From positions 682,001 to 746,000 of the forward strand of contig NZ_STFF01000003.1 in the NCBI RefSeq assembly GCF_004834005.1: a DNA stretch of 64,000 nucleotides, in the 5' to 3' direction. The notes under the pieces are model-generated. The model saw only the letters and a program-made list of their open reading frames with translations. It made no database searches and was not told where the DNA came from. Origin of the DNA: Niastella caeni (GTDB taxonomy: Bacteria; Bacteroidota; Bacteroidia; Chitinophagales; Chitinophagaceae). The translations under genes were made by a program, and so were the position numbers. This document shows positions 34,042 to 43,306 of the stretch, piece by piece (the stretch's first letter is position 1; each line of letters starts with the position of its first letter).

Positions 34042-36171
34042 TTAAAATACTATTTTTCGTATTACTTTATCAAGCGACGGAGATGGCTGAACCGTCCCTT
34101 TTATCGGTTCATTTTGCATTACCCATTCCCGTTCCCAGGCAAAGAAGTTGGGCGGCGTGGTGATCTTACCTGCCAAACTATTACGCAGGTGGTCAAAATA
34201 CATCATCCATCGCTGTTGGTAAAACGAAGTCATCATCCCCGCCCATTCCTTATAAGCGTATTCATGTAAATAATCTTCTTTGGGATTGTTCTCGCCCCAA
34301 TACGTAATTAGCATCATGGCATTATGCAGGTTGTTCTTTTTTTCTACAGCCGTATAACCAGACCGCAACGCCTGTTGCTGATAACTGGTTAACCGGTAAT
34401 ACGCATGCGTATTGAGCAGTTCATCGGTAAGCGTATGCAACGACAAAAACGCATTGGCCGCTGTATTAAAAGCCGTTGTATTTTTTTCCTTGTAGGCCGA
34501 TACCATACTGGCAAAAACGGTATCAGCGCGGTTTGCCAATACCTGCCGTGCAAAATTGATCAGGTCAATTTTATAGGTTTCGCTATTGCCAAACGCAGGC
34601 GCGGCCTTAGCAAAAGCCTGAACCGCTTTTACAAACAAAGCGGTATCGTACCCTTTCTTTAATTTACCCCAACTCGAAACAGATCTTATTTCCAGGGCAG
34701 GCCTGGCACACAACACATTCTCGGGTGGCCCTTCCTGGTACCCGGGATTGCTGTAAATGGTTTGCAGGAATAATTTCCAGGCAGCGGTGATATTGTCATT
34801 CCGTTTTCCATAACGCGCCGTTGCATAATCGTTGATCCATTTATCGGTTTCAACCGGTTGGGTATGCCAGCCCAGCTCCAGCACCAGGTCATACGATACC
34901 GGGTTATTATTTATTCCTTCCGGCATAATGCCTACGCCTTTCATGTATTCCTTGTATGGGCCGGTTGCTGCGCGGTATACTTCACCGGCATATCTTTCCA
35001 GTTTGCCATTTAATCCCGGCCGCTCGCCAAAGTTGTTTACGCAACACCAAATGAATGGGGTGCTTTCATACCCATTGCGTGTTTCCCAGTTATTGGTATT
35101 CTCGCCAAATAATTCCTGGATCAGCAACGATGATTTATCCGTTTCAGCCAGCAGCTCTTTTTTAGGATTATCCTGCCAACCCTGTAATACCCAAATGGCG
35201 CCTGGAAAATGTTGCTGCATGACCTTTTGAATATTGGCGCCTGCTTTTCGCAGGTCCACCCCTTCCGTTATTCCCCCTTCATGGAAGGGATCGCCCGAAA
35301 AAAAGCGAATATGCTTACCATATAGTTTTTTTGTTTCCTCATAAAAAATACCCGCTACGCGGCTAAAGGCGGTATCGGTTGGATCGAGTATGGCAGGCCG
35401 GATAAAGGCGCCCCAGTTGCCTTGCTTAATAATATGCCCGGTAGTTTTGGTGTTAAAGTCATGCGGCACCATACCATAAAAACCCGGCATCACCGGTTCA
35501 ATACCCAGTGCCTGCATGCGCGCGATCATTTTTTGCACCAATACCTTGCGGCTATCGATCTGGCTTTGCGGCATAGGCCCGCCCCACCCCTCGATGTTGC
35601 CCATCAGCCACCAGGCATTGTACGCCGGACCGGTAATAAAATCAGTGATCTCTTTTTCCCGATACCTTAATTTTCTCAATACATTTTGCCAAATGGCCTC
35701 ACTCCCATTGGCCACCAGCATCAGGTTTACGCCATTCAATGCCATCCAGTCAAGCTCGTGTTCCCAATCGCTCCAGTTGTAAAAGCTCATGGTATAATTA
35801 TACGTACAGTAGTTCAGTGCATACCGGTATTGTGCGGCGGCATCTATCGTTACCGTTTCTTTAATCACCGGCAACGGATCTACCGGCGATAAATTATCAC
35901 CCATGTGCGACATGGAGCGATGACAATAATATTTCAGGTACCAGTTCAAGGCAACAGCCGCTGCATTGGGACCGGTGGCCGTGATCACCAGTTTTCCGTT
36001 TTGTGTTTTGAGTTGAAAGGCTTCTTTACTACCGGCTCCCATTTTTGCAAAAACCAGGTTATTGGCCAGCCACGGCACTCTTCGTTTTGCCAATTGCGTT
36101 ACCCCGTCAAATTCGCCTGCCCATAAACAACAGGGCAGTAACAACAAGAAAATGTGAATAGTTAGTTTCAT
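34042..36171 (-). CDS. GH89 alpha-N-acetylglucosaminidase (PUL C)
   Basis: Second NAGLU-family enzyme, 709 residues from the chosen start (MKLTIHIFLLLLPCC signal peptide; ATG 36192 would add 7). Same blocks as its paralogue: ALNYCTYNYTMSFYNW, ELDWMALNGVNLMLV, WWLMGNIEGWGGP. The catalytic glutamates are in SGDPFHEGGITEG and GIMPEGINNN (residues 298 and 418 in this numbering). The loop between them differs (IQELFGENTNNWE here, LDLRGDADNNWE in the other copy), so linkage or aglycone preference may differ. Last gene of PUL C, ahead of a terminator. Confidence 0.95.
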   Translation of the reverse strand: MKLTIHIFLLLLPCCLWAGEFDGVTQLAKRRVPWLANNLVFAKMGAGSKEAFQLKTQNGKLVITATGPNAAAVALNWYLKYYCHRSMSHMGDNLSPVDPLPVIKETVTIDAAAQYRYALNYCTYNYTMSFYNWSDWEHELDWMALNGVNLMLVANGSEAIWQNVLRKLRYREKEITDFITGPAYNAWWLMGNIEGWGGPMPQSQIDSRKVLVQKMIARMQALGIEPVMPGFYGMVPHDFNTKTTGHIIKQGNWGAFIRPAILDPTDTAFSRVAGIFYEETKKLYGKHIRFFSGDPFHEGGITEGVDLRKAGANIQKVMQQHFPGAIWVLQGWQDNPKKELLAETDKSSLLIQELFGENTNNWETRNGYESTPFIWCCVNNFGERPGLNGKLERYAGEVYRAATGPYKEYMKGVGIMPEGINNNPVSYDLVLELGWHTQPVETDKWINDYATARYGKRNDNITAAWKLFLQTIYSNPGYQEGPPENVLCARPALEIRSVSSWGKLKKGYDTALFVKAVQAFAKAAPAFGNSETYKIDLINFARQVLANRADTVFASMVSAYKEKNTTAFNTAANAFLSLHTLTDELLNTHAYYRLTSYQQQALRSGYTAVEKKNNLHNAMMLITYWGENNPKEDYLHEYAYKEWAGMMTSFYQQRWMMYFDHLRNSLAGKITTPPNFFAWEREWVMQNEPIKGTVQPSPSLDKVIRKIVF

Positions 36172-36206
36172 TAAATAATTCGTATGTAACATGAAAGTGT
36201 TTTATT

Positions 36207-36291
36207 CTTCGACTTCGCCCAGAATCGTACCAACGGTCCCTTCGACTCTTCGACTTCGCTCAGAGCAAGTCCGCTCAGGGCCGTGACACGG
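36207..36291. repeat. R2 element cluster after the SGNH gene
   Basis: Three partial copies of CTTCGACTTCGCTCAG on the plus strand plus CCGTGACACGG. On the minus strand CCGTGTCACGG follows directly after the TAA stop of the SGNH gene. Confidence 0.8.
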
Positions 36292-38070
36292 TTATTGCTT
36301 CAAATAAGGTTTAATGGCCAATGCTAATTTTTTATAGCCGGCTGCGTTGGGATGCAATCCATCCTCAAACAACGACTCATCTATTTTCTTTTGTGCGTTT
36401 AGTAATACAATACCCGGGTTTACGTATTGTACTTTTAATTTACCGGCCAGGGCAGCTATTAGAACATTCAATCCAACAATGCGCTTTTCCATTTCCCGTC
36501 GTGGTAAAATGCCCGATAACATAATAGAAGCTTTGGGCTGACGAACCTTTATTGCTTCCATCAACATTTTTAACCCATCTGTTATAGCGGTATCTGTATC
36601 AGCGGTTAAATTATTGGTACCGATCATTACCCATACCTGCGCAGCTTCAAAACCATCCAGTTCATCATGATATACGCGCCATAATACATTTTCTATCTTG
36701 TCCCAGCCAAAGGCAAAATTTTTAACGCCCGCCGGTTCTAAAATTTCGTTCCATGAATCGGCGCCACGGCTTAACGGCGCTTTTGGCTGCCCACCCCAAT
36801 AATGAATGATGGAATTACCGAGAAAAACGATACGGGGCGGCGTTGTTTTGTTCCCGCTTATAATTTCATGATGCCGGCTGCGCCAGTCGTAATACCCATC
36901 GCGGCTTTGTACAACCGGAATGGTAGTAGTTAATTTACCTGCCGGTTCCTGTAAAATAGAACGAAGGCTTTTTTCATAAGCCTTTGCATAGTCCATCATG
37001 CCTACATCATTGGGATGCAAGCCATCTACCGTACTATTTATAGAAAGGCCGATCTCCTTACCGGATAACAGATAGATACCGGCCAAACCCGCCGCTTTCA
37101 TTTTATCAAAACATTGCTGCAGCACCTGGTTGGCATTTTTATAATCGTTCCCGGCGGCTGTATCAAGCGTATTATTATCAGTACCGCCACTGTGATTAAC
37201 CAATAATACAGGCACTTCCCGCCGGGCTTCTTTTAAGGCTTTTACCGCAGCTATTATCCTGTTCTCCAATTCCTGTTTGGTAATACCTGCCCACGCGGTA
37301 AGGTTGGGCATGCAATCCAATACATATACCCGCGCATCTATCTCACGCATCAATGTTATAACAGATTGCTCCAGCTTTCCCGATCCTGAAAAACCCAGGT
37401 TTATCAGCGGCCGGTCAAGCCGTTGCTGCAATAAAGCGGTCCAGGCCATACCGGGCCGGGAAGCGCAGGCGCCTTGTGCAATGGAAGTACCATACACAAC
37501 TATGGGTTTTTCGGGAGACAACCGCATAAATTGAAACGAACTTTGGCCAGGCACGCCAATGTTAAGCCATGTAACGGTATTATACAACGGCAAATACAAC
37601 CTGTATTCATAGTCTCTGCCCGGAAATTCGCTGCTTACCACCAGGTGAGAGAACCGGTACTCAATGGTATCACCAAACGAACGTGAAGAAGGCGCCCATT
37701 TCCATTGTCCGTTTGGATCAATGGCATATAAGTCTACGCCGCTAACACCGGTTGCAGGCATATGCGTCATTTCCAGGGCCCCTTTCACTTTATAGCGAAC
37801 GACGATGCTGGTTGCATTTGTTTTGAATTTTATATACAACCCGGCACTGCTGTGCGAAATATTCCATACATTTTGATTGAGTGTTTTTTCTGCACGGGCA
37901 GGAAAACGATCATACGGTGATGTTACTTCTGTGGGCCATGCCTGCCCTTCTACCACTGGAAAATCGCTGGCAGCCGGGTTGCGCCAGGTATATGGTTGCG
38001 GCGCCTGGCTAAATGAAGTAACAGTTAACAATAAACCGAATACAAAAAAAATCAGGCGTTGTCTTTTCAT
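36292..38070 (-). CDS. Double SGNH/GDSL hydrolase (carbohydrate esterase-like)
   Basis: 592 residues with signal peptide MKRQRLIFFVFGLLLTVTSFSQ. An N-terminal beta domain has the GxDLY motif (VSGVDLYAID). Two complete SGNH domains follow. The first has VVYGTSIAQGACAS with its Ser, and DGLHPNDVGM. The second has VFLGNSIIHYWGG, VMIGTNN and DGLHPNAAGY. SGNH enzymes of this type often remove O-acetyl groups from glycans. Start at 38070: the longer frame to 38166 is encoded by an R2 repeat (MTRVTVLSEVEGETVS) and is not a signal peptide. Confidence 0.9.
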   Translation of the reverse strand: MKRQRLIFFVFGLLLTVTSFSQAPQPYTWRNPAASDFPVVEGQAWPTEVTSPYDRFPARAEKTLNQNVWNISHSSAGLYIKFKTNATSIVVRYKVKGALEMTHMPATGVSGVDLYAIDPNGQWKWAPSSRSFGDTIEYRFSHLVVSSEFPGRDYEYRLYLPLYNTVTWLNIGVPGQSSFQFMRLSPEKPIVVYGTSIAQGACASRPGMAWTALLQQRLDRPLINLGFSGSGKLEQSVITLMREIDARVYVLDCMPNLTAWAGITKQELENRIIAAVKALKEARREVPVLLVNHSGGTDNNTLDTAAGNDYKNANQVLQQCFDKMKAAGLAGIYLLSGKEIGLSINSTVDGLHPNDVGMMDYAKAYEKSLRSILQEPAGKLTTTIPVVQSRDGYYDWRSRHHEIISGNKTTPPRIVFLGNSIIHYWGGQPKAPLSRGADSWNEILEPAGVKNFAFGWDKIENVLWRVYHDELDGFEAAQVWVMIGTNNLTADTDTAITDGLKMLMEAIKVRQPKASIMLSGILPRREMEKRIVGLNVLIAALAGKLKVQYVNPGIVLLNAQKKIDESLFEDGLHPNAAGYKKLALAIKPYLKQ

Positions 38071-38113
38071 GCAGTATATTTTCCTACATCCAATTGATTT
38101 CTGTTGTGCAACA

Positions 38114-38160
38114 AGCCGTGACACGGTTTCCCCTTCGACTTCGCTCAGGACCGTGACACG
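38114..38160. repeat. R2 element after the GH123-like gene
   Basis: CCGTGACACGG, then CCTTCGACTTCGCTCAGG, then CCGTGACACGG, i.e. R2 flanked by two CCGTGNCACGG mini-palindromes. It begins immediately after the GH123-like stop codon. Confidence 0.85.
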
Positions 38161-38162
38161 GG

Positions 38163-39938
38163 TCAATAAGCATTCAAAACAGCTTTTGCTTTTTGCAATT
38201 GCGCTGCGGCTGGTTGATCGTTCAGCGCGGCTGTTTCAAACTCTTTTATTACATCCAGCAGGGGTTGCAGTTTTGCCGGCTGGTCTTTATATAGCTCTTT
38301 CAACACCCTGATCTTTTCATAATCCTGGATGCCTTCTATCAGTCTTTCAAACCGGATAGAACTTCCACCGGGATAAACGAAATAGGTATCACCGGCCGAC
38401 CAGGTACTAAACCTTGAATCCTGCATGGGGTTACGTGGCCAGCAATTGTATGCCCAGCGTAAATACCCGTTGAATTGTTTATTGGCTGCATACCAGCCCA
38501 GCCAGGTACTTTCTGCCGGTGGAGAAAAAGTAAACGTATTGGGGCGTCCTTCATAGCAATAGGTATAATACGTGGTCGGCAATCCGGCATTTGTTCTTTT
38601 ACGTAAAACCAGTGAATCAAATTTTTCCGCAGATGCTATGCAATAGTCGTATACTTCATCGGCTATTTCACCGTGATAGCTACCCGCCAGGGAAATTTTC
38701 AGGTCCCTGTCTACACTTCGCACCAGCCTGATCACCTTTTGCATATCTTCCAGCGGCCGCTCATCCATAGCGATGGCCGTTTTGTGATACCACCCTTTTT
38801 GTTTCAGGTGGTGTACAAAAGCGGTAAGCATAGGCCGCCAGTGGGCTTCATATTCGGGCGTTCCGGTTTTTGCGATCAACAGCGTATCGCGTTGCGAGGC
38901 TTCATCGTAATAATAGAATTTATTATTCCAGGGAACCATCGTATAACAATTGATCAGCTTGTTGATACCGAGCGATTGCATATAACCGACCCATTGATCA
39001 AAAATGCTATAATCGTATGTCCAGTTACCATCTTTCCTTTTGTTCCATTTGATCATGGACCTGTATACATCATATGTTTGAGAGCGCCAGGGATCATAGA
39101 TCATACTTACCGTAATGGTCTTTTGTCCGGCCCCGGCCAACATTTGCATAAAGGGACGCATCCTGTAAAGATGTTCTTTCGACCATTCCTTTACACCGTA
39201 TATTCTGGCAATGGCATAAGGATTCTGCCACAGATCGAGATGATACGTCCATTGTGCCGGTGAAGGCAGGGTAAACGGTTTTACCTGTATGCTGTATGGC
39301 AGCGTGCGGGTACCGCCATTGATGTGGAGGTACAACAGCCCGGTATACTTTCCGGCCACTGCTGTTTGCGGAACCGCTATCGTTACCCAAACCGGCTGGG
39401 TGGTGAAAGCGGCCAGGTCTTTTTGCGCTATACAATCAATTCCATCGGCTACCAGTTCCCTATGAGCAGTAGCCGTTGTATCAATTCCACAACCATGGCC
39501 TTCTTTATTCAGGCTATCAGTAAGAACAAACCTCACAAATCCGGTTGAAACGGCTGTAGCAGGAATGTTATGGCCTTTACCGTCTTTTAAACCGCCGGCG
39601 GTTATACGCAGGCCTTTTATGGGTGTTTTCGTGGATATTACCACTTGCGTATGCACCTTTTCTCCTTTCCAGGCGGTGGTACGCCATTGGGTGATCGCAG
39701 TAGTAATAGCAGGCGGTTTACTTTTTGCATAGCGGAGATCGGCGCTTCCAAAACTCACCATTACCTCAGCCGGTGCATTTTTCCAGGAAACCGCATCGGC
39801 CGGATGCGGGTCGGGCAGCTCCGTATAATCGATGCCTTTATACACCGTTATTTTTTCATAACCGGTTTGGGATAAGGAAGTGATACACCGCAAAAACAAA
39901 ACTAGTATTAGAACAGATACCTTATATTGGATTAACAT
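38163..39938 (-). CDS. GH123-like glycoside hydrolase (DUF4091 type)
   Basis: 591 residues with a signal peptide (VSVLILVLFLRCITSLSQ). N-terminal beta-sandwich (about 25-220), then a (beta/alpha)8 domain with the Asp392-Glu393 pair in KTAIAMDERPLEDM. That is the catalytic pair expected of GH123 N-acetyl-beta-galactosaminidases, which use substrate-assisted catalysis. SLAGSYHGEIADEVYDYCI and RWAYNCWPRNPMQDSRF are further family blocks. Together with GH109 it suggests a GalNAc-containing substrate. It could also be a relative with different sugar specificity, since DUF4091 is broad. Confidence 0.86.
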   Translation of the reverse strand: MLIQYKVSVLILVLFLRCITSLSQTGYEKITVYKGIDYTELPDPHPADAVSWKNAPAEVMVSFGSADLRYAKSKPPAITTAITQWRTTAWKGEKVHTQVVISTKTPIKGLRITAGGLKDGKGHNIPATAVSTGFVRFVLTDSLNKEGHGCGIDTTATAHRELVADGIDCIAQKDLAAFTTQPVWVTIAVPQTAVAGKYTGLLYLHINGGTRTLPYSIQVKPFTLPSPAQWTYHLDLWQNPYAIARIYGVKEWSKEHLYRMRPFMQMLAGAGQKTITVSMIYDPWRSQTYDVYRSMIKWNKRKDGNWTYDYSIFDQWVGYMQSLGINKLINCYTMVPWNNKFYYYDEASQRDTLLIAKTGTPEYEAHWRPMLTAFVHHLKQKGWYHKTAIAMDERPLEDMQKVIRLVRSVDRDLKISLAGSYHGEIADEVYDYCIASAEKFDSLVLRKRTNAGLPTTYYTYCYEGRPNTFTFSPPAESTWLGWYAANKQFNGYLRWAYNCWPRNPMQDSRFSTWSAGDTYFVYPGGSSIRFERLIEGIQDYEKIRVLKELYKDQPAKLQPLLDVIKEFETAALNDQPAAAQLQKAKAVLNAY

Positions 39939-39987
39939 ATTACGTACTTTACCTATTGTCTATTCTGAGTCGTTTAGTTCAGCCGCG

Positions 39988-40014
39988 TTTCGACTTCGCT
40001 CAGGGCTCAGGGCC
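39988..40014. repeat. R2 element after GH109
   Basis: TTTCGACTTCGCTCAGGG plus an extra CTCAGGG. On the minus strand it begins within the TAG stop of the GH109 gene (CAATAGGCCCTGAGC). Confidence 0.8.
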
Positions 40015-41462
40015 TATTGCTTCACGATCTCCGTATTTCCCCCGCCGCGAAGCGTTAGATCAACGGGCTTATTGTTCTTCCAGGATCCGCCGGTAAAATC
40101 GGGCATATCGATGGAGTTGGAGCGATGGGCAACCGACCAGCTACTGAGTGGAGTAACAGCACACCAGGTGGCCAGGTCATATACATCCATATCCAAGGGT
40201 AAACCGTTGCGTAAGCAATCGATCATCCGCCAATCCATGATGAAGTCCATACCACCATGTCCGCCGATCTTTTTTGCCGCTTGTTCCACATGGCGGATCA
40301 ACTCAGGCGTGTATTGCTCTTCGAGCTGTTTCATTTTATTACCATCAACGGCTTCATGGCCCAGGGCAATGAAAGCCGGTTCCGGAAATTTCTGCACAAA
40401 ACCTTTGGTACCGCTCAATGCATGAATGCGGCTATACGGGCGGGGTGACGATACATCGTGCTGCACCATAATGGTTTTGCCCTTATTGGTTTTAATAACC
40501 GAGGTGTTCATATTGCCCCGGTAACGTTTGCCGGTGTATTGTTTATACCAGGCATCACTGGCGGCCAGTTTTTCAGCCAGCGCTTCCATCATAAAATCAT
40601 TCGACGACATCGAGGTCAAATACTCCATCTTATCGCCGCGGTTGATATTCATGGCCTGGGCTACCGGCCCCAAGCCATGCGTTGGATACAGGTTGCCGTT
40701 TTGCTGGTTCTCTTTCCAACGCCAGGCGCCTTCCCCCGCATAGTCATCGGTGTTTTTAGGTTTCCCGCCAAACATCATATCGAGCAATGGATGTAAATAC
40801 GCCCCTTCCGCATGTATCAGTTCGCCCAGTACACCCTGTTGCGCCATATTGATGGTGAGGGTCTCAAAAAAATCATAACAGCAATTTTCCAATTGCATGC
40901 AATGCTTTTTGGTGCGCTCGGAAGTTTCCACCAGTTGCCAGCATTCTTCCAGCGTTCGCGCACCCGGAACTTCCACGGCTACGTGCTTTCCATGCTCCAT
41001 GGCATATACGGCAATGGGCACATGCCATTCCCAGGGAGTAGCAATGTAGATCAGATCGAGATCTTCCTGTTCGCATAATTTCTTCCAGGAATAGTTATCA
41101 CCATAGTATTCCTTAGCAGCCGGCCAGCCGGCTTTCTTCAAGGTTTGCTGGTTGCTTTTAACGGCGGCTTCGCGCACATCGCACAAGGCTTTTATTTCAA
41201 CATTCTTTATATTGGTGATGCGGTTTACGGCCCAGCTTCCCCGGCCGCCTATACCCACATAACCTATTCGTACAACAGGTATCTCAGGGGCTGCATAGCC
41301 GCACATATTGAACACCTGTTTCCTTTTTTTTGCTTTATTCATTGTGGTCAATACGGAATCATTCAATGCTTCCACAGAAGCATATCCGGCTAAGCCCGGT
41401 AATAATAAACCGCCTGCTGCGGCTGTTGTATTCTTTAAAAAATTTCTACGGCTCGAACTCAT
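40014..41462 (-). CDS. GH109 NAD-dependent alpha-N-acetylgalactosaminidase (Gfo/Idh/MocA fold)
   Basis: 482 residues. A Tat signal is visible (SSRRNFLKNTTAAAGGLLLPGLAG), fitting an enzyme exported folded with bound NAD. The Rossmann domain has GYVGIGGRGSW (67-77). The Gfo/Idh/MocA part shows EVPGARTLEECWQLV and LENCCYDF. The GH109 stretch YPTHGLGPVAQ is at 259-269 with His262. GH109 enzymes remove terminal alpha-GalNAc, including blood-group A type, by an oxidation-elimination mechanism. It lies between the beta-helix genes and GH123 in PUL C. Confidence 0.93.
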   Translation of the reverse strand: MSSSRRNFLKNTTAAAGGLLLPGLAGYASVEALNDSVLTTMNKAKKRKQVFNMCGYAAPEIPVVRIGYVGIGGRGSWAVNRITNIKNVEIKALCDVREAAVKSNQQTLKKAGWPAAKEYYGDNYSWKKLCEQEDLDLIYIATPWEWHVPIAVYAMEHGKHVAVEVPGARTLEECWQLVETSERTKKHCMQLENCCYDFFETLTINMAQQGVLGELIHAEGAYLHPLLDMMFGGKPKNTDDYAGEGAWRWKENQQNGNLYPTHGLGPVAQAMNINRGDKMEYLTSMSSNDFMMEALAEKLAASDAWYKQYTGKRYRGNMNTSVIKTNKGKTIMVQHDVSSPRPYSRIHALSGTKGFVQKFPEPAFIALGHEAVDGNKMKQLEEQYTPELIRHVEQAAKKIGGHGGMDFIMDWRMIDCLRNGLPLDMDVYDLATWCAVTPLSSWSVAHRSNSIDMPDFTGGSWKNNKPVDLTLRGGGNTEIVKQ

Positions 41463-41522
41463 ATGTTTTGTTTATAGACACGGTGATTTTAATTTCAACT
41501 CAGTTTAACCGGCATTTCTTTT

Positions 41523-41630
41523 TTGCCTATTGCTTATTTTGCTTATTGCTTATTGCCTATTGGCTTTCCTCGTTGCCTTGTTGCCTTTATGCCTCGTTGC
41601 CTTTCTTCCCTCATTGCTTATTGCCTATTG
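41523..41630. repeat. TTGCCTATTGC / TTGCCTTTATGCC word array
   Basis: About a dozen TTGCC and TTGCTTA words with few complementary arms. On the minus strand (GGCAATAAGCAATAGG) it begins inside the TAG stop codon of beta-helix protein 1, so the stop itself is part of the repeat. Confidence 0.75.
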
Positions 41631-43163
41631 ATTCGCCCCTTTACTTATTTTACCATTTACGATCCGCAGCGCTCCATCAATATCGGTGCTGCCGTTTATA
41701 GCCTCCATAATTACAACCCCGGTATTTTTTGCGGGTGAACCGGTTTGAATATGCAGATCGGGCGCAGAAGTGCTGATCAATAACGGATCGGCGCCATTGG
41801 TAGAAGCACCATCTCCGCCACAGGCTGTTTTCCAGGCGGCAAAGTCAGCGTAATCCTTGCCATTCCAGATCCATTTGGGAACGCCGGTGGTATAGTACAG
41901 GTTATGATCTATGATATTATGGCTGCCGGTGGCGGTGTATTTATGCACAAACACATCGGTTGCACGGGCATACACAATATTATTTCTGATCACGTTGCTG
42001 TCGCAATTTTCGGTCAGCCGTATTTCTCCTTCTATTTCACCGAATGCACCCAAGACCCGGTTGTTCTGAAACAGCGTATTATTGACAACATAACAATTTT
42101 TGGTTCCGGCGCCTACGTAGTTCAAGTAATCGCCCATGTAAATAGCGGTACGCCAGCAATTATATACAAAGTTGTTGCGAACAATACAGTTTCTCGTTGC
42201 ATACGTTTTACTTTCACTTACCAATCCAATGGCCCGATCACTATTGTACACGCGGTTCCTTTCTATCACCGTGTTTGCGCCACCGCAAACATAAATGGCT
42301 ATGGCGCCATGATCGCCGTTTTGCACGGGCCCGCGCGACATATCAATATTATACAGTTCATTGTTATTAATAACCCCGTTACGGGCATAATTGGCGGCTA
42401 CATTACCGTTAGGGTTCAGGTTATCGCCCCCGGCTATAATGATGCCGATGTTCTCCGTATTATAGATTGTATTATAGCTGATATTAAAACCATCTATATT
42501 GCCTGCCAGCGTAATATTTTCGCTGGTGCCGGTTTGGGTATCATGTACGGTGCAACCGGTGATCACGAGGTTACTGATGGCAGCCGTTCCATTGCCAAGC
42601 ACAAAAATGGCATGTGCGCTTCGCCAGTTGCTTACGCTGGCGCTGTTCTTTATATTATAGATATTACAATTCCTGATAGTGATGTCTTTCGAGTTTCCAC
42701 TGATAGCTATGCCCTGGGGATCGGTATTAAAAGCGGAAGAATACAGGTTGCAGATATCAAATCCTTCAATGGTAATATAACGTACCGCATTCAGGGTTAC
42801 CAGGGCCATCCACCCGGTTACGGTAACCATACTTCCATCAATAACCGGTTTTTCGCCGGCATATGCTTTTAAGGTAATTATTTTTTCAGAGGTACCCGAT
42901 CTGGGAAAATTGATCCGCTCATTATAAGTACCCCCTCTTGCCAGTACGGTGTCGCCGGCCACCGCTTTATTTAATGCAGCGGTAATTGTTTTCAATGGGG
43001 CATTAATGGTTCCTGCATTGCCGTCGCTCCCATTGGGCGATACGTAATATACATGCACGGCTGCTGCCTCAGTTGACGGGTCGCTGTTACTTTTTGAACA
43101 GGCCGGTATGGCTATTATTAAAAGAATAAAAAAGATAAGTCTGTGCTTACGATATACGTTCAT
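41625..43163 (-). CDS. Right-handed beta-helix surface lipoprotein 1 (PUL C)
   Basis: 512 residues. Lipobox IIAIPAC with Cys22. The first conserved block YYVSPNGSDGNAGTINAPL at about 39-57 is a DUF1565-type start. Many PbH1 turns follow (IRNCNIYNI, IERNRVYNS, VRNNFVYNC, IRNNIVYAR), and the end resembles a choice-of-anchor Q module (DPLLISTSAPDLHIQTGSPAKNTG). This fold is common to polysaccharide lyases, GH28 and GH110, but I see no family-specific catalytic motif. Within PUL C it may be an uncharacterised glycan-cleaving or binding protein. It is a tandem paralogue of the next gene. Confidence 0.87.
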   Translation of the reverse strand: MNVYRKHRLIFFILLIIAIPACSKSNSDPSTEAAAVHVYYVSPNGSDGNAGTINAPLKTITAALNKAVAGDTVLARGGTYNERINFPRSGTSEKIITLKAYAGEKPVIDGSMVTVTGWMALVTLNAVRYITIEGFDICNLYSSAFNTDPQGIAISGNSKDITIRNCNIYNIKNSASVSNWRSAHAIFVLGNGTAAISNLVITGCTVHDTQTGTSENITLAGNIDGFNISYNTIYNTENIGIIIAGGDNLNPNGNVAANYARNGVINNNELYNIDMSRGPVQNGDHGAIAIYVCGGANTVIERNRVYNSDRAIGLVSESKTYATRNCIVRNNFVYNCWRTAIYMGDYLNYVGAGTKNCYVVNNTLFQNNRVLGAFGEIEGEIRLTENCDSNVIRNNIVYARATDVFVHKYTATGSHNIIDHNLYYTTGVPKWIWNGKDYADFAAWKTACGGDGASTNGADPLLISTSAPDLHIQTGSPAKNTGVVIMEAINGSTDIDGALRIVNGKISKGANQ

Positions 43164-43233
43164 TCGCTAATCATTTTATGAAATTAATTTTGCCTGTTGT
43201 GTATTCAATGTCGTTTTGTTAAGCGCATTGCGG

Positions 43234-43306
43234 TCCTTCGACCCTTCGACCCTTCGACCCTTCGACTTCGCTCAGGGCGCTCAGGGCGCTCAGGGCGCTC
43301 AGGGCC
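43234..43306. repeat. R2 element with expanded arms
   Basis: Four tandem CCTTCGAC words, then TTCGCTCAGGGC, then three further GCTCAGGGC words. Both arms of the R2 palindrome have been amplified locally. On the minus strand it starts in the TAG stop of beta-helix protein 2. Confidence 0.9.

Noticed and set aside
36171..38166. Longer N-termini for the SGNH (38166) and GH89 (36192) genes
   Set aside because: The SGNH extension is R2 repeat DNA and hides the signal peptide; the GH89 extension adds seven residues before a standard signal peptide.
38673..39263. Plus-strand ORF of 196 residues
   Set aside because: Antisense to the GH123-like gene, with no recognisable domain.
41904..42872. Plus-strand ORF of 322 residues
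   Set aside because: Antisense shadow of beta-helix gene 1; no start context or family, while the minus strand has clear PbH1 repeats and a lipobox.
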